Positions 9,249-17,872 of a DNA stretch of 64,000 nt are shown here, piece by piece. A model generated the notes under the pieces. It searched no databases, was not told the origin of the DNA, and was given only the letters and a program-made list of their open reading frames with translations. The stretch is from the NCBI GenBank assembly GCA_016124495.1, contig WGNP01000006.1:62001-126000 (forward strand), written 5' to 3'. Origin of the DNA: Hyphomonas sp. Lineage in GTDB: Bacteria; Pseudomonadota; Alphaproteobacteria; Caulobacterales; Hyphomonadaceae. A program made the position numbers and the translations under genes. Within the stretch, counting starts at the first letter, position 1, and the number at the start of each line of letters is the position of its first letter.

Positions 9249-9767
9249 ATGAAACTGGCGTTATCTTATGCCTGGCCATTCTTCGTGGTGCCCGTCGTGC
9301 TGGTGCTGGATCAATGGACCAAGTGGCTTGTGCTCGAGGAGCCGCGCTTCAACGCGCTTGGCTGCCTGGACCGGATGGAGCCCTGTGGCCGGATCGTGCT
9401 GCCCGGGCCCCTTGATTTCACAATGCTCTGGAACCGCGGCATGAGTTACGGCCTGTTCCAGTCGGAGGGCATCGGCCGCTGGATCCTGGCCGCCATCATG
9501 CTGGCCATCGCCCTCGGCTTCCTCGTCTGGCTCACCCGGGCCGAGGGCCGCTGGCTGAAGCTCGCTCTCGCGCTTGTGATCGGCGGCGCCTTCGGCAACC
9601 TGATTGACCGGGTCCGTTTCGGCGCCGTGGTCGATTTCATCGATGCCAACGGCCTGTATTTCCCCTGGGTGTTCAATGTCGCCGACGCCGCGATCAGCGT
9701 CGGCGCCGTGCTCCTGTTTGTAGACCAGTTCTTACTTTCGCGGCCAAAACCGGCTAGCACCTCGTAA
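9249..9767 (+). CDS. lspA: Lipoprotein signal peptidase LspA
   Basis: A 172-residue membrane protein with four hydrophobic segments and the two catalytic aspartate blocks GNLIDRVRFGAVVDFID (about residue 117) and NVADAAISVG (about 139). It removes signal peptides from diacylglyceryl-modified prolipoproteins in the inner membrane. Its clients here would include the many lipoproteins in this window. The ileS-lspA order is conserved widely. Confidence 0.95.
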   Translation: MKLALSYAWPFFVVPVVLVLDQWTKWLVLEEPRFNALGCLDRMEPCGRIVLPGPLDFTMLWNRGMSYGLFQSEGIGRWILAAIMLAIALGFLVWLTRAEGRWLKLALALVIGGAFGNLIDRVRFGAVVDFIDANGLYFPWVFNVADAAISVGAVLLFVDQFLLSRPKPASTS

Positions 9768-9806
9768 CCCCGGGCTTCAGCCCATCAGAAACGGACCCGC
9801 CCCGCC

Positions 9807-10307
9807 ATGAAGAAATCCCTCCTGATCCTCGCTGCCGGCGCGGCCCTCGCCGCCACCACCGCCTGTTCCACGAACGGCGGCAGCGACGGCGGCAGCACCC
9901 CCAACGAGTTCCGCGTCGTCACCAAGGCCCCGCTCAGCGTTCCGCCGGAATACAGCCTGCGCCCGCCAGCCGCCGGCACGACCACCCCGGCTGAAGTCGA
10001 AGCCGCCACCAGCGCGGTCACCACCGCGTTCGGCACCACGATGGGCGTTAACGCCAGCGCTTCCGAAAAAGCCCTTGTCGCCGCCGCTGGCGCCAACGCC
10101 GCCAACGCTGCTGTCCGTGCGCAGGTCGACTATGAAGAAGCCCGGGCCATCCGCAAGTCACCCAGCGTCACCGACCGCATCTTCTTCTGGCGCAAGGACA
10201 AGCCGGAAGACGCCGCCTCCGCCGCCACCGACAATGCGACGGGCGATCAACCGGTCACTATCGAGCGCACTCAAGGCGGCCCGCGCATCCGTCTTCCCGG
10301 AACCTGA
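9807..10307 (+). CDS. DUF3035/BamF-like outer-membrane lipoprotein
   Basis: The 166-residue protein has a lipoprotein signal (lipobox ATTAC, about residue 20) and, just after it, the segment NEFRVVTKAPLSVPPEYSLRPP-like (about 31-52), the hallmark of the DUF3035 family. From memory this family includes the alphaproteobacterial BamF subunit of the beta-barrel assembly machine; that link is recalled, not tested. The remainder is Ala/Thr-rich and probably flexible. It sits 39 bases after lspA and 42 before the M16 pair, likely co-transcribed. Confidence 0.7.
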   Translation: MKKSLLILAAGAALAATTACSTNGGSDGGSTPNEFRVVTKAPLSVPPEYSLRPPAAGTTTPAEVEAATSAVTTAFGTTMGVNASASEKALVAAAGANAANAAVRAQVDYEEARAIRKSPSVTDRIFFWRKDKPEDAASAATDNATGDQPVTIERTQGGPRIRLPGT

Positions 10308-10349
10308 TTTACGCCCGGATCACTGCCAGTTCAAAAACGGAGGACGCCC

Positions 10350-11699
10350 ATGAAACGGAGTCTCGCTGCCGGGCTTTTCGCCCTGCTTGCCTTGCCTGCC
10401 TTCGCCGAGGAGGCCGCCTGGGCGCCTTCCACCTTCACGCTGAGCAACGGCATGGACGTCGTCGTGATCCCGGATCACCGCGCGCCCGTCGTCACCCACA
10501 TGGTCTGGTACAAGGTCGGCGCCGCCGATGAGGCGCCCGGCAAGTCCGGCATCGCCCATCTCTTCGAACACGTGATGTTCAAGCAGACCAAGAATATCGG
10601 GCCGGAAGAGTTCACCTCCATCGTCCAGCGTTCGGGCGGCCAGCTAAACGCCTTCACCAGCTGGGACTACACAGCCTATTTTGAGCGCGTGGCCAGGCCC
10701 CAGCTCGGCAAGATGATGGAACTGGAAGCCGAGCGGATGGTGAACCTCATCATCAATGACGACCCCAAGGGCCCGTTCATCTCCGAGCGTGACGTCGTGA
10801 AAGAAGAACGCCGTCAGCGCATCGACAACAATCCCGGCGTCATCCTGCAGGAAAAGGTGCTCTCCGAATTGTGGAAGGGCCACCCCTACGAGATCACCGT
10901 GATCGGCCGCATGGAGGAAGTCGCAGCGCTCACCCCGCAGGACGGCCTCGATTTCTACAAGCAGTATTATAGCCCCGAGAATGCCATTCTCGTCGTTGCT
11001 GGTGATGTGACGCCAGAAGAAGTGCGCACCCTCGCCGAGCAGCACTACGGCGTCATCAGACCTTCCGGCACCGTCACCGTGGAGCGTAAATGGCAGCCGG
11101 TCACCCCGCTCGCTGAAACGCAGCTCTTGACGCACGAAGATCCGAAAGTGCGCCAGCCAGGCTGGAGCCGCTACTACACGGGCATGTCGCAGCGCCGCCA
11201 GCCGGCGGACGCTCTCGCGCTGGATGTCGGCCTTGAAGTCCTCGGCGGCGGCATGACCAGCCGGCTCTACCAGTCGCTCGTCGAGCAGCAGCAACTTGCC
11301 ATCTCCGCCAACGCCTATGCCTGGACCACGCTGCACGATGAAGGCCCGGCCGTCCTCTCCGCCAGCCCGGCGCCCGGCGTCACGCTGGACGCGCTCGAGA
11401 CTGCGCTGATGGCCGAAGTCGAAAAAGTGCTCGCCGAAGGCTTCACCGAAGCCGAAGTCATCCGTGCCCGCAACAAGCTCGCGGCCGATGCGATCTACGC
11501 CCGTGACAGCCAGTCCGGCATGGCCAACGCGTTCGGCGGCTGGCTCGCCATCGGCGGCACGGTCGAGGAAATCCTCGCCTATCCGTACACCGTCCGCGCC
11601 GTCACGCCGGAGCAGGCGATTGCCGCCGTGCGCTCGGTGTTCGGCCCCGAGAGACACTATATCGAAGCCCACCTCCTGCCCGCCGAAGGAGACCTCTGA
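10350..11699 (+). CDS. Secreted M16 zinc metallopeptidase (catalytic partner)
   Basis: A 449-residue protein with a signal peptide ending near AFA (residue 19). The inverted zinc motif HLFEH (HXXEH, about residue 70) and a downstream glutamate in the ELEAERM helix (about 127-133) form the M16 active site. Two M16 halves follow. Together with the next gene it forms the active/inactive pair seen in PqqL-like and processing-peptidase-like proteases, acting in the periplasm on small peptides or misfolded proteins. Confidence 0.9.
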   Translation: MKRSLAAGLFALLALPAFAEEAAWAPSTFTLSNGMDVVVIPDHRAPVVTHMVWYKVGAADEAPGKSGIAHLFEHVMFKQTKNIGPEEFTSIVQRSGGQLNAFTSWDYTAYFERVARPQLGKMMELEAERMVNLIINDDPKGPFISERDVVKEERRQRIDNNPGVILQEKVLSELWKGHPYEITVIGRMEEVAALTPQDGLDFYKQYYSPENAILVVAGDVTPEEVRTLAEQHYGVIRPSGTVTVERKWQPVTPLAETQLLTHEDPKVRQPGWSRYYTGMSQRRQPADALALDVGLEVLGGGMTSRLYQSLVEQQQLAISANAYAWTTLHDEGPAVLSASPAPGVTLDALETALMAEVEKVLAEGFTEAEVIRARNKLAADAIYARDSQSGMANAFGGWLAIGGTVEEILAYPYTVRAVTPEQAIAAVRSVFGPERHYIEAHLLPAEGDL

Positions 11700-11700
11700 G

Positions 11701-13137
11701 ATGCGGACGACCCAATTCCTCCTCGCCTCCGCCGTCCTCTCCGCGCTCGCCGGCTGTTCGACCATTTCCGGCGGGTTCCGCGGCGCGCCGGAAGCCCCTG
11801 CTGCCGAGACACTGGCCGGGACTGCAAAGCCCGTGCTGGCGGTCACCGTCCATGACGGCGAATTCGCAGAGATCCAGCAATTCGTGACGCCCGGCGGCGT
11901 CTCGGTCTGGCTCGTCTCCGAGCCTTCGATCCCGATTGTCGCAGTCCAGATGGCCTGGAAGGCCGGCACGGCGTCCGATCCCGCTGGCGCTGAAGGCCTA
12001 AGCGAACTGGTCACCTACAGCATGAATGAGGGCGCCGGAGATCTGGATTCGCTCGGCTTCCAGACGGCCATGGAAGACCTCAACATGAGCTTCTCCTGCG
12101 GGGCGGGCGCCGAGTGGACAACTTGTTCGGTCTCCTCCCTGACAGAGAATGCCTCCGCCGCGATGGCGCTCGTCGCCACCGCCTTTGCCGCGCCACGTTT
12201 CGACGAAGGCCCGTTCGAGCGTTTCCTGCGTGAGGAAGAAGTCGGCCTGCAGACGCGCGAGACAAACCCCAACTATCTCGCCTGGCGTGCCACCGCCAAG
12301 TCGCTCTATGCCGGCCATCCACTCGCGCGTGAGACCACTGCAGAAAGCCTTGCAAACCTCACGGCGGACATGGCCCGCGAACATATGCGTACACTGATGA
12401 CCCGGGACCGGCTCATTGTTACGGCCGTGGGCGCCGTCTCACCCGAAGAGCTCGCGCCGCTGATCGACGAGGTTGCCGCCGGCCTGCCGGAGACCAGCGC
12501 GGTAGCGCCCGTTGCCCCGGTCGACCTTGCCAGCGTCCCGGTCGTCCAGGTGGTCGTCGACCTGCCTCAGCCGCAAAGCCTCGTGCGCTTCATCGGCCCC
12601 GGCATTGACAGGGCGAGTCCCGATTTCTTCCCGGCCTTCGTGCTCAACTACACCGTAGGCGGTGGCGGCTTCGAAAGCCGCCTGATGAAAACGCTCCGCG
12701 TCGCCAAGGGCCTCACCTACGGCATCTCCACCAGCCTCGACCCGAACCCGTCGATGCTCACCTGGTCCGGCGGCGGCCAGACTAAGAACGAGAGTGCGGG
12801 CGAGTTCATCACCGGCATCAAGGACGAGATGCAAGCCTTCGTCACCAGCGGCATCACCGAGGCTGAACTGGCCGACGCAAAGGCCTACCTGATCGGCTCC
12901 TATCCGCTTGGTTTTGATTCGAATGCGAAGATCGCCGGCCAAATGATGACTGTGCGCCAGGAGAACTTAGGCGTCGACTATTTCGACCGTCGTAACAAGC
13001 TGATCGAAGTGGTCACCCTCGAGGACGTGAACCGCGTCGCCAAAACCCATCTCGACCCGGCACGCTATTCCTTTATTATCGTAGGCGAGCCGCAGGGAGT
13101 TGAAATGCCAGCCCCCCGCGATTCTCCAGCCCACTGA
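11701..13137 (+). CDS. M16 family lipoprotein, inactive partner
   Basis: The 478-residue protein has a lipoprotein signal (lipobox ALAGC, about residue 18) and the M16 fold, but the zinc motif is replaced by GLSELVTYS (about residue 100), so it cannot bind zinc in the usual way. The C-terminal half keeps the RVAKGLTYGIS substrate-side motif (about 336). The ATG lies one base after the stop of the catalytic subunit, with an AAGGAG site inside that gene. This supports a heterodimer tethered to a membrane by this subunit. Confidence 0.88.
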   Translation: MRTTQFLLASAVLSALAGCSTISGGFRGAPEAPAAETLAGTAKPVLAVTVHDGEFAEIQQFVTPGGVSVWLVSEPSIPIVAVQMAWKAGTASDPAGAEGLSELVTYSMNEGAGDLDSLGFQTAMEDLNMSFSCGAGAEWTTCSVSSLTENASAAMALVATAFAAPRFDEGPFERFLREEEVGLQTRETNPNYLAWRATAKSLYAGHPLARETTAESLANLTADMAREHMRTLMTRDRLIVTAVGAVSPEELAPLIDEVAAGLPETSAVAPVAPVDLASVPVVQVVVDLPQPQSLVRFIGPGIDRASPDFFPAFVLNYTVGGGGFESRLMKTLRVAKGLTYGISTSLDPNPSMLTWSGGGQTKNESAGEFITGIKDEMQAFVTSGITEAELADAKAYLIGSYPLGFDSNAKIAGQMMTVRQENLGVDYFDRRNKLIEVVTLEDVNRVAKTHLDPARYSFIIVGEPQGVEMPAPRDSPAH

Positions 13138-13227
13138 GCCGCAAGTCCAAGCTCACCTCCTAAGCCAGGCAACGCTTCATCCTTCGACTTCGATCAGGAT
13201 CGCTCTCGGCTGGCTGCGGGCCAGCCT

Positions 13228-14175
13228 TCAGTCCACGGACCGTCTGGGCGTCGCCAGTCCCGGCGCCGACATGCTGCTCGCCGGGTCGCGCCGGAATGTG
13301 AACAACTCGGCTGGCCGCCCGCCCGTACCGGTCTCCATCTGTCCTGTGCCCGCCACCAGTCCCGCTTTGTCCAGCGCGCGGCGGAAATTCTGCGTGTGCA
13401 GTTGCAGGCCCAAAATTCCCTCGACCGACCGCTGTAACCCCGACAGCGTGAACCGCTCCGGCATGAGCTCGAATACGACCGGACGATACTTGATCTTGCT
13501 GCGCAGGCGCGACAATCCCGTTGCAAGAATGCGGCGGTGGTCGGACGCCATGGTTCCACCGAGCCGCATGCCCGAGTCAGGCAGCCCTGCATCGCGCGAG
13601 CACTCAGCCACAATCCCCGCTTCGTACAAAAGCTCATAGCGCTCCAGCACGCGCTCTTCCATCCAGCGCGCGCCGTCCAGCCCGAACGCAATCTGCGCGC
13701 GCCCCAGCCGGCGCTCGTTGCCCACCGCCCAGGTTTTGAGGCGCGGCTCGATCTGCGCCTCGATGACCGGCGGGCGGCGAACCCGGTGATCCTCCCAAGG
13801 AAAATAATGATACCAGTCCTGCCAGCGTGCCTCGAACGAGGCGCCAGCGGGCCGCGCCTCCGGCGTCAGCGCGAGGTAGCCGACCGAGATCACCCGCGAC
13901 TCGGCATTGGCGTCCATAAGGCTCGCTTCCGGCGTCTCGCGGTCCTTGTCGCCGAACGTATAGAGCTGTTCGACATAGCCGATCTCGAAACCGGTCTGCT
14001 CGCGCACCCAGCCGCGTAGCGACAGATCGAACGTCCGGTGGTTAGCCGGGTCGAACGGGCCGAAGGGCAGGGCATCCTCGCCGCTGGGCCGGCGCGTCAC
14101 CAGCACATTGGGCTCGCCGTCCTTAAGGGCAACCATCACGGCCGACAGTCCGATCAGCAGGCGCGGCGCGCTCAT
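13228..14175 (-). CDS. Nudix-derived regulator-like protein (COG4111/NrtR-like)
   Basis: A 315-residue protein with an N-terminal Nudix-fold domain (about 5-150) whose Nudix box is degenerate (RGWVREQTGFEIG lacks the second EE), and a C-terminal winged-helix-like segment (about 215-290) containing FTLSGLQRSVEGILG and NFRRALDKAGLV. This architecture matches NrtR-type NAD-biosynthesis regulators and the related alphaproteobacterial COG4111 proteins. Loss of the catalytic acids argues for sensing, not hydrolysis. It overlaps the upstream HD gene by ATGA. Confidence 0.7.
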   Translation of the reverse strand: MSAPRLLIGLSAVMVALKDGEPNVLVTRRPSGEDALPFGPFDPANHRTFDLSLRGWVREQTGFEIGYVEQLYTFGDKDRETPEASLMDANAESRVISVGYLALTPEARPAGASFEARWQDWYHYFPWEDHRVRRPPVIEAQIEPRLKTWAVGNERRLGRAQIAFGLDGARWMEERVLERYELLYEAGIVAECSRDAGLPDSGMRLGGTMASDHRRILATGLSRLRSKIKYRPVVFELMPERFTLSGLQRSVEGILGLQLHTQNFRRALDKAGLVAGTGQMETGTGGRPAELFTFRRDPASSMSAPGLATPRRSVD

Positions 14176-14822
14176 CGCATCGTCTCCTGCCGCACCATCG
14201 CCGCCTGGATGTCGCCGAAGCGCGCCAGGAATGCCGCCTGCGCCTCCGTGGGGGGCAGCGGCGCCAGCTTCAGCGTCAGGCCCCCGGGCGGTTTGCCAAA
14301 GAACCCGTCCGCTTCCGCCTCTGAAAACCCGGCCAGCTGCACCGCTTCGAACCAGGCGCAGATATTGTCCGCCTGCTTGATCACCTTCTTCAGCCCCGCC
14401 GTCGTCACCGCCTTCAGGCCGAACCGGATATGCACCGCCTCCTGCAGCCGCGCCTCGACGCCCTTGTAGCTCTCCCCGAGGATCGCCTTGAACGGCGAGA
14501 TCATGTCCCCGATCACGTATTCCGGGCTGTCATGCAGCAGCGCCGTCATCCAGTCCTGCGGGCCAAGCCCCGGCTCGAGCCTGCGCACCAGCGTCTCCAC
14601 CAGCACAGAATGCTCGGCCACCGAGAAGGCATGCTCCCCGCGCGTCTGCCCGTTCCAGCGCGCCACCCGGGCGAGGCCATGCGCAATATCTTCTATCTCG
14701 ATATCCATCGGCGACGGATGCGCGAGGTCCAGCCGGCGGCCGGACAGCATGCGTTGCCAGACGCGGGACGGGGCGCTGGGCGGCTTAACAGATCGCTTCA
14801 AGGCGGGTCTCCATCCGGGCAT
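14172..14822 (-). CDS. HD-domain phosphohydrolase, YfbR-like
   Basis: The 216-residue protein has the HD motifs of 5'-deoxynucleotidase-type enzymes: an early HAFSVAEHSVLV segment (about 65) and LLHDSPEYVIGD (about 96). It probably removes phosphate from nucleotides. It is translationally coupled (ATGA) to the downstream Nudix-like regulator, which hints at a shared role in nucleotide or NAD pools. That functional link is inference. Confidence 0.8.
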   Translation of the reverse strand: MPGWRPALKRSVKPPSAPSRVWQRMLSGRRLDLAHPSPMDIEIEDIAHGLARVARWNGQTRGEHAFSVAEHSVLVETLVRRLEPGLGPQDWMTALLHDSPEYVIGDMISPFKAILGESYKGVEARLQEAVHIRFGLKAVTTAGLKKVIKQADNICAWFEAVQLAGFSEAEADGFFGKPPGGLTLKLAPLPPTEAQAAFLARFGDIQAAMVRQETMR

Positions 14823-14963
14823 CCTTAAGGGATTGTTAGCAAGGGTAAAGAAAGCACAGCGATCCGGTTACACTCTCGCACCGGTGCAGGCACCATTCCC
14901 CAATGCCGCATTAAGGCCTGTCGGGCATAGAGGTTCCCACAAACAACGAGAGGCCCGACGCCC

Positions 14964-15113
14964 ATGATTGACGCCCTGTCTAACTTCCTGACCGGCCAGG
15001 GCTTTCCAGTGATGATGCTCGCCTGTGGCACGCTCGTGGTGGTGGTCGAGGCCGTCCGCGCCAGCCGCCGCGCGCTCTGGGGTGACATGTTCACCGAAGA
15101 CTTCGAGGAATAG
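14964..15113 (+). CDS. Small single-pass membrane protein (49 aa)
   Basis: A 49-residue frame running from ATG 14964 to TAG 15111. It encodes a hydrophobic helix (about residues 14-29, PVMMLACGTLVVVVEA) followed by a basic patch RASRRALW and an acidic tail DMFTEDFEE. This follows the positive-inside rule. A GAGAGG site lies 10 bases upstream. Codons are G/C-ending. It resembles small membrane proteins of unknown role. Its tail-to-tail partner is a pseudogene. Confidence 0.55.
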   Translation: MIDALSNFLTGQGFPVMMLACGTLVVVVEAVRASRRALWGDMFTEDFEE

Positions 15114-15116
15114 GGC

Positions 15117-15599
15117 TTATTCGACGAAGTTCGCCAGCAGTCACAGGTACGCGGCCTGGTCTGCGTTGGAATTTTCCGAGACCTGCCAGGAATTGAGCGG
15201 CCAACTGTCACCGTAAGTCACCACATACTCGCCCGGCTGACCCACCCGCGAGATGTCCTGCGCCCGGACATGATCGCCGGACAGCGCTTCCACCCGCGCC
15301 TCCAGATCCGCGTCCAGCGGGAGGGTACGGACCGGTTCCTCGGTCTTCGCACCCCGCACATAACAGGTCAGGCACGGCAAGGTGCCCAGGCGGTATCAAA
15401 GCCGGTCACGGGCTGGCTTATACGGACGATCTTCGGGTCATCCGGGCGCTAGCTGTACTGGTCCAGCACGGTCGGCGGGGGCGGGGACCGCTTCCGCCAG
15501 GCGGGGCGCCGGCTCTGCAGGTTTAACGTCTTTCAGGGCCCTGCGAGCGGCCGCACCGGTCAACCCGAGCGCCTGCCGGAAGGCCGACCGCCCTGTCAC
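15117..15599 (-). pseudogene. Broken gene co-linear with KAS III-like gene
   Basis: A GTG at 15599 overlaps the stop of the upstream synthase gene (GTGA). The frame starting there (VTGRSAFRQALGLTG...) has normal G/C-ending codons to about 15460, then loses codon bias. A segment in another frame (DDPKIVRISQPVTGFDTAW, about 15445-15390) has the bias, then the first frame resumes (LGTLPCLTCYVRG...) to 15117. In-frame TGA codons occur at 15438, 15396 and 15141. After the last one the frame continues as LLANFVE before TAA. At least two frameshifts and one true nonsense change explain this. No family recognised. Confidence 0.65.
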
Positions 15600-16717
15600 C
15601 CGGTGCGCTCGACAAACACCGTTCCTGCCGAATAGCCCGCACCGAACGAGCAGATCAGCCCGCGCTCACCCGGCTTGAAGTCGCCGGAATGCTTGTGGAA
15701 GGCGATGATCGATCCGGCCGAGGACGTGTTCGCATACGTGTCCAGCACGGTCGGGCTGTCATCCTCGGCCGCCTCGCGGCCGAGCACCTTGGCCGAGATC
15801 AGCCGGTTCATGTTGGCGTTCGCCTGGTGCAGCCACATCCGGCGCAGCCCTTCCGGTGTAAGACCCAGCTCGCCCATATGCTCGCCGATCATCTCGGCCA
15901 CCATCGGCACCACTTCCCGGAACACCTTGCGGCCTTCCTGCAGGAACAGCTTGTCCGGCGCGCCCACGCCGTCCGGTGCCGCACGGTTCAGGAATCCGAA
16001 ATTGTTGCGGATATTGTTCGAGAACTGCGTCTTCAGTTTCGTGCCGAGGATCTTCCAGTGCGCTGCCGGCGCCATCGCCTCGTTCTCGATCAGCACGGCG
16101 GTCGCTACATCGCCAAAGATGAAATGGCTGTCGCGGTCGGTGAAGTTGAGGTGGCCCGAACAGATTTCCGGATTAACCATCAGCACTGATTTCGCATGCC
16201 CCGCGCGCACGAAATCCGCCGCCGTCTGTATACCGAACGTCGCCGAAGAGCACGCCACGTTCATGTCGAAGGCAAAGCCCTCGATGCCGAGCGCCTGCTG
16301 CACTTCGATCGCCATCGCCGGATAGGCGCGCTGCATGTTGGACGCCGCGCAGATCACCGCGCCGATCTCTTCCGGTTTGCGCCCCGCCGCCTGCATCGCG
16401 TCCCGCGCCGCCAGCACCGCCATCTCCGCCAGCACCGAGATCTGCTCGTTCGGACGCTCGGGAATGCGCGGCGCCATAATGTCCGGATCTATCACGCCTG
16501 CCTTGTCGATCACGAAGCGGGACTTGATGCCGGAGGCCTTCTCAATGAACTCCACCGAGGAGTGCGTCTTCGGATCCATCAGGCCGGATTTGATCTCGGC
16601 CTCGTTCTCGCGGTTCCAGATGTCGGCCCAGGCATTGTAGCTGGCTACCAGCTCTGCATTGGAAATCGAATGGGGCGGGGTCCAGAGGCCGGTGGCGGAT
16701 ATCACGGGGTTGGTCAA
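15596..16717 (-). CDS. Beta-ketoacyl-ACP synthase III-like (FabH-like) enzyme
   Basis: A 373-residue thiolase-fold condensing enzyme with the catalytic Cys in NVACSSATFG (about residue 145), His in WLHQANANMN (about 300) and Asn in YANTSSAG (about 333). It is longer than housekeeping FabH (about 320 residues), with an N-terminal insertion (residues 20-60), like FabH paralogues in secondary lipid pathways. The start is a TTG at 16717, backed by an AAGGGAGAAG site 5-6 bases upstream; no nearby ATG fits. Its co-linear downstream partner is broken, so the pathway may no longer run. Confidence 0.85.
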   Translation of the reverse strand: MTNPVISATGLWTPPHSISNAELVASYNAWADIWNRENEAEIKSGLMDPKTHSSVEFIEKASGIKSRFVIDKAGVIDPDIMAPRIPERPNEQISVLAEMAVLAARDAMQAAGRKPEEIGAVICAASNMQRAYPAMAIEVQQALGIEGFAFDMNVACSSATFGIQTAADFVRAGHAKSVLMVNPEICSGHLNFTDRDSHFIFGDVATAVLIENEAMAPAAHWKILGTKLKTQFSNNIRNNFGFLNRAAPDGVGAPDKLFLQEGRKVFREVVPMVAEMIGEHMGELGLTPEGLRRMWLHQANANMNRLISAKVLGREAAEDDSPTVLDTYANTSSAGSIIAFHKHSGDFKPGERGLICSFGAGYSAGTVFVERTG

Positions 16718-16831
16718 GATGCTTCTCCCTTCGCGCGCTGCACCAGGCGGTCTCGCGCTGTCTTGGTGACTTGTCTGGGAACACCCTCTAGCGCGCGTTC
16801 GTCTCGCGGCCAAGAAGCACTCGCCGCAGCG

Positions 16832-17085
16832 TCAGTGCGCCCGTTTCGGCAAGCCATAGGCCTGGTGCAGCGCCTCGCGCTCCTCGCGGGCCAGCGCCGC
16901 TTCGCGCTGCTCTTCCAGCTGCCGGCGCTCGGCATCACCGGCCGCCGTCAGGACTTCGGTCTGGCAGGTCCCGCGCTTCTCCGGTTCGGCAATGCTCGCG
17001 CAATCTGCGAGGGCCGCCGCGTCCGCCTTGTCCTGCCAGGTCTGGCAACCTGTCAGCGCCGTAAGGGCAACCAGCCGCGCCTCAT
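16832..17085 (-). pseudogene. Small lipoprotein gene with N-terminal frameshift
   Basis: An ATG at 17085 overlaps the stop of the upstream lipoprotein gene (ATGA), but its frame ends after ten codons. A different frame with strong codon bias encodes LVALTALTGC (a lipobox) and then about 70 charged residues to the TGA at 16832. One lost base near 17070-17080 would restore MRR-LVALTALTGC. The mature part has two cysteines spaced C-X11-C, as in the neighbour, so the two are likely paralogues. The C-terminal half is a helix rich in E, R and A. Confidence 0.6.
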
Positions 17086-17291
17086 CTGGGCGGCTTGCGC
17101 TGGGCTTCGCGCTTCACCGACAGCGCCACATCGGCGACTACATCCTTCATACAAGCGTCGCGCTCGGCCTGTGTGGCCTCGCCCGCGCAAGCCTCCACCG
17201 GATTGGCATACGCTGGCGGCGGCGCGCTCGACCGGCAGGCGCCGGCAGACGCCGCAAGCCCGATCGCGGCAAGCATCATCATAGTCTTCAT
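17082..17291 (-). CDS. Small CX11C lipoprotein (69 aa)
   Basis: A 69-residue protein with a signal segment (MKTMMMLAAIGLAASAGAC); the lipobox AGAC is weak. The mature part has a C-X11-C pair (EACAGEATQAERDACM) and a basic tail. It overlaps tag upstream and a frameshifted paralogue downstream by ATGA motifs. Function unknown. The cysteine pair suggests a small disulfide hairpin in the periplasm. Confidence 0.6.
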   Translation of the reverse strand: MKTMMMLAAIGLAASAGACRSSAPPPAYANPVEACAGEATQAERDACMKDVVADVALSVKREAQRKPPR

Positions 17292-17872
17292 CTGGTCTTC
17301 CTCACCTCCCTGTGCCGCGGACAGCTTAGCTCATGGTCATTGACCATGCCAACTGCCTGCGCCCATGCGTAGACGATCGTCGGGCCGACAAACCTGAAGC
17401 CCCGCTTTTTCAGGTCCTTCGACATTGCCGCCGACCATTCGGTGAAGGTCGGCGCCTGCCGGAAGTTCTCCCATTGGCCGTGGACCGTCTTGCCGCCCAC
17501 CCAGTCCCAGCAATACTCGGAAAAATCCTCTCCGGAGTCCCTCATCGCGAGGTAGACCTGCGCATTGCCGATCACCGCGTCGATCTTCTTCGGGCTGCGG
17601 ATGATGCCGGGGTTCTCCATCGCCTTCGCCGCCCGTTTCGGTGTCCAGCGCGCCAGCCGCTCGGGATCAAACTGGTCGAACTCTTCCCGGATCGCTTCGC
17701 GCTTCCTCAGGATCGTGATCCAGCTCAGGCCCGCTTGCATCCCGTCCAGCTGCAGTTTCTCCCACAGCGCCCGCGGGTCACGCTCCGGCACGCCCCACTC
17801 GGTATCATGATAATCGCGGTAAAGCCGGTCGCTCACCGGCGCCCAGCCGCAATACAGCGTCTCTTCACTCAT
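17288..17872 (-). CDS. tag: DNA-3-methyladenine glycosylase I
   Basis: A 194-residue protein with the Tag family N terminus YCGWAPVSDRLYRDYHDTEWG (zinc-binding Cys and aromatic pocket), the ITILRKREAIREEF helix-hairpin region (about 53) and a C-terminal HELSCPRH with zinc ligands (about 181). It excises 3-methyladenine from alkylated DNA. It overlaps ygfZ by 8 bases and the small lipoprotein by 4, forming a minus-strand run. Confidence 0.93.
   Translation of the reverse strand: MSEETLYCGWAPVSDRLYRDYHDTEWGVPERDPRALWEKLQLDGMQAGLSWITILRKREAIREEFDQFDPERLARWTPKRAAKAMENPGIIRSPKKIDAVIGNAQVYLAMRDSGEDFSEYCWDWVGGKTVHGQWENFRQAPTFTEWSAAMSKDLKKRGFRFVGPTIVYAWAQAVGMVNDHELSCPRHREVRKTR

Noticed and set aside
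14172-14175. Programmed frameshift between the HD and Nudix-like genes
   Set aside because: An ordinary ATGA stop-start overlap explains the arrangement; both proteins are complete.
15117-15599. TGA decoded as tryptophan or selenocysteine, since three in-frame TGA codons interrupt one long frame
   Set aside because: TGA ends many intact genes nearby (for example rnc and era), no SECIS-like element is seen, and codon bias moves to another frame between the first two TGA codons, which indicates frameshifts.
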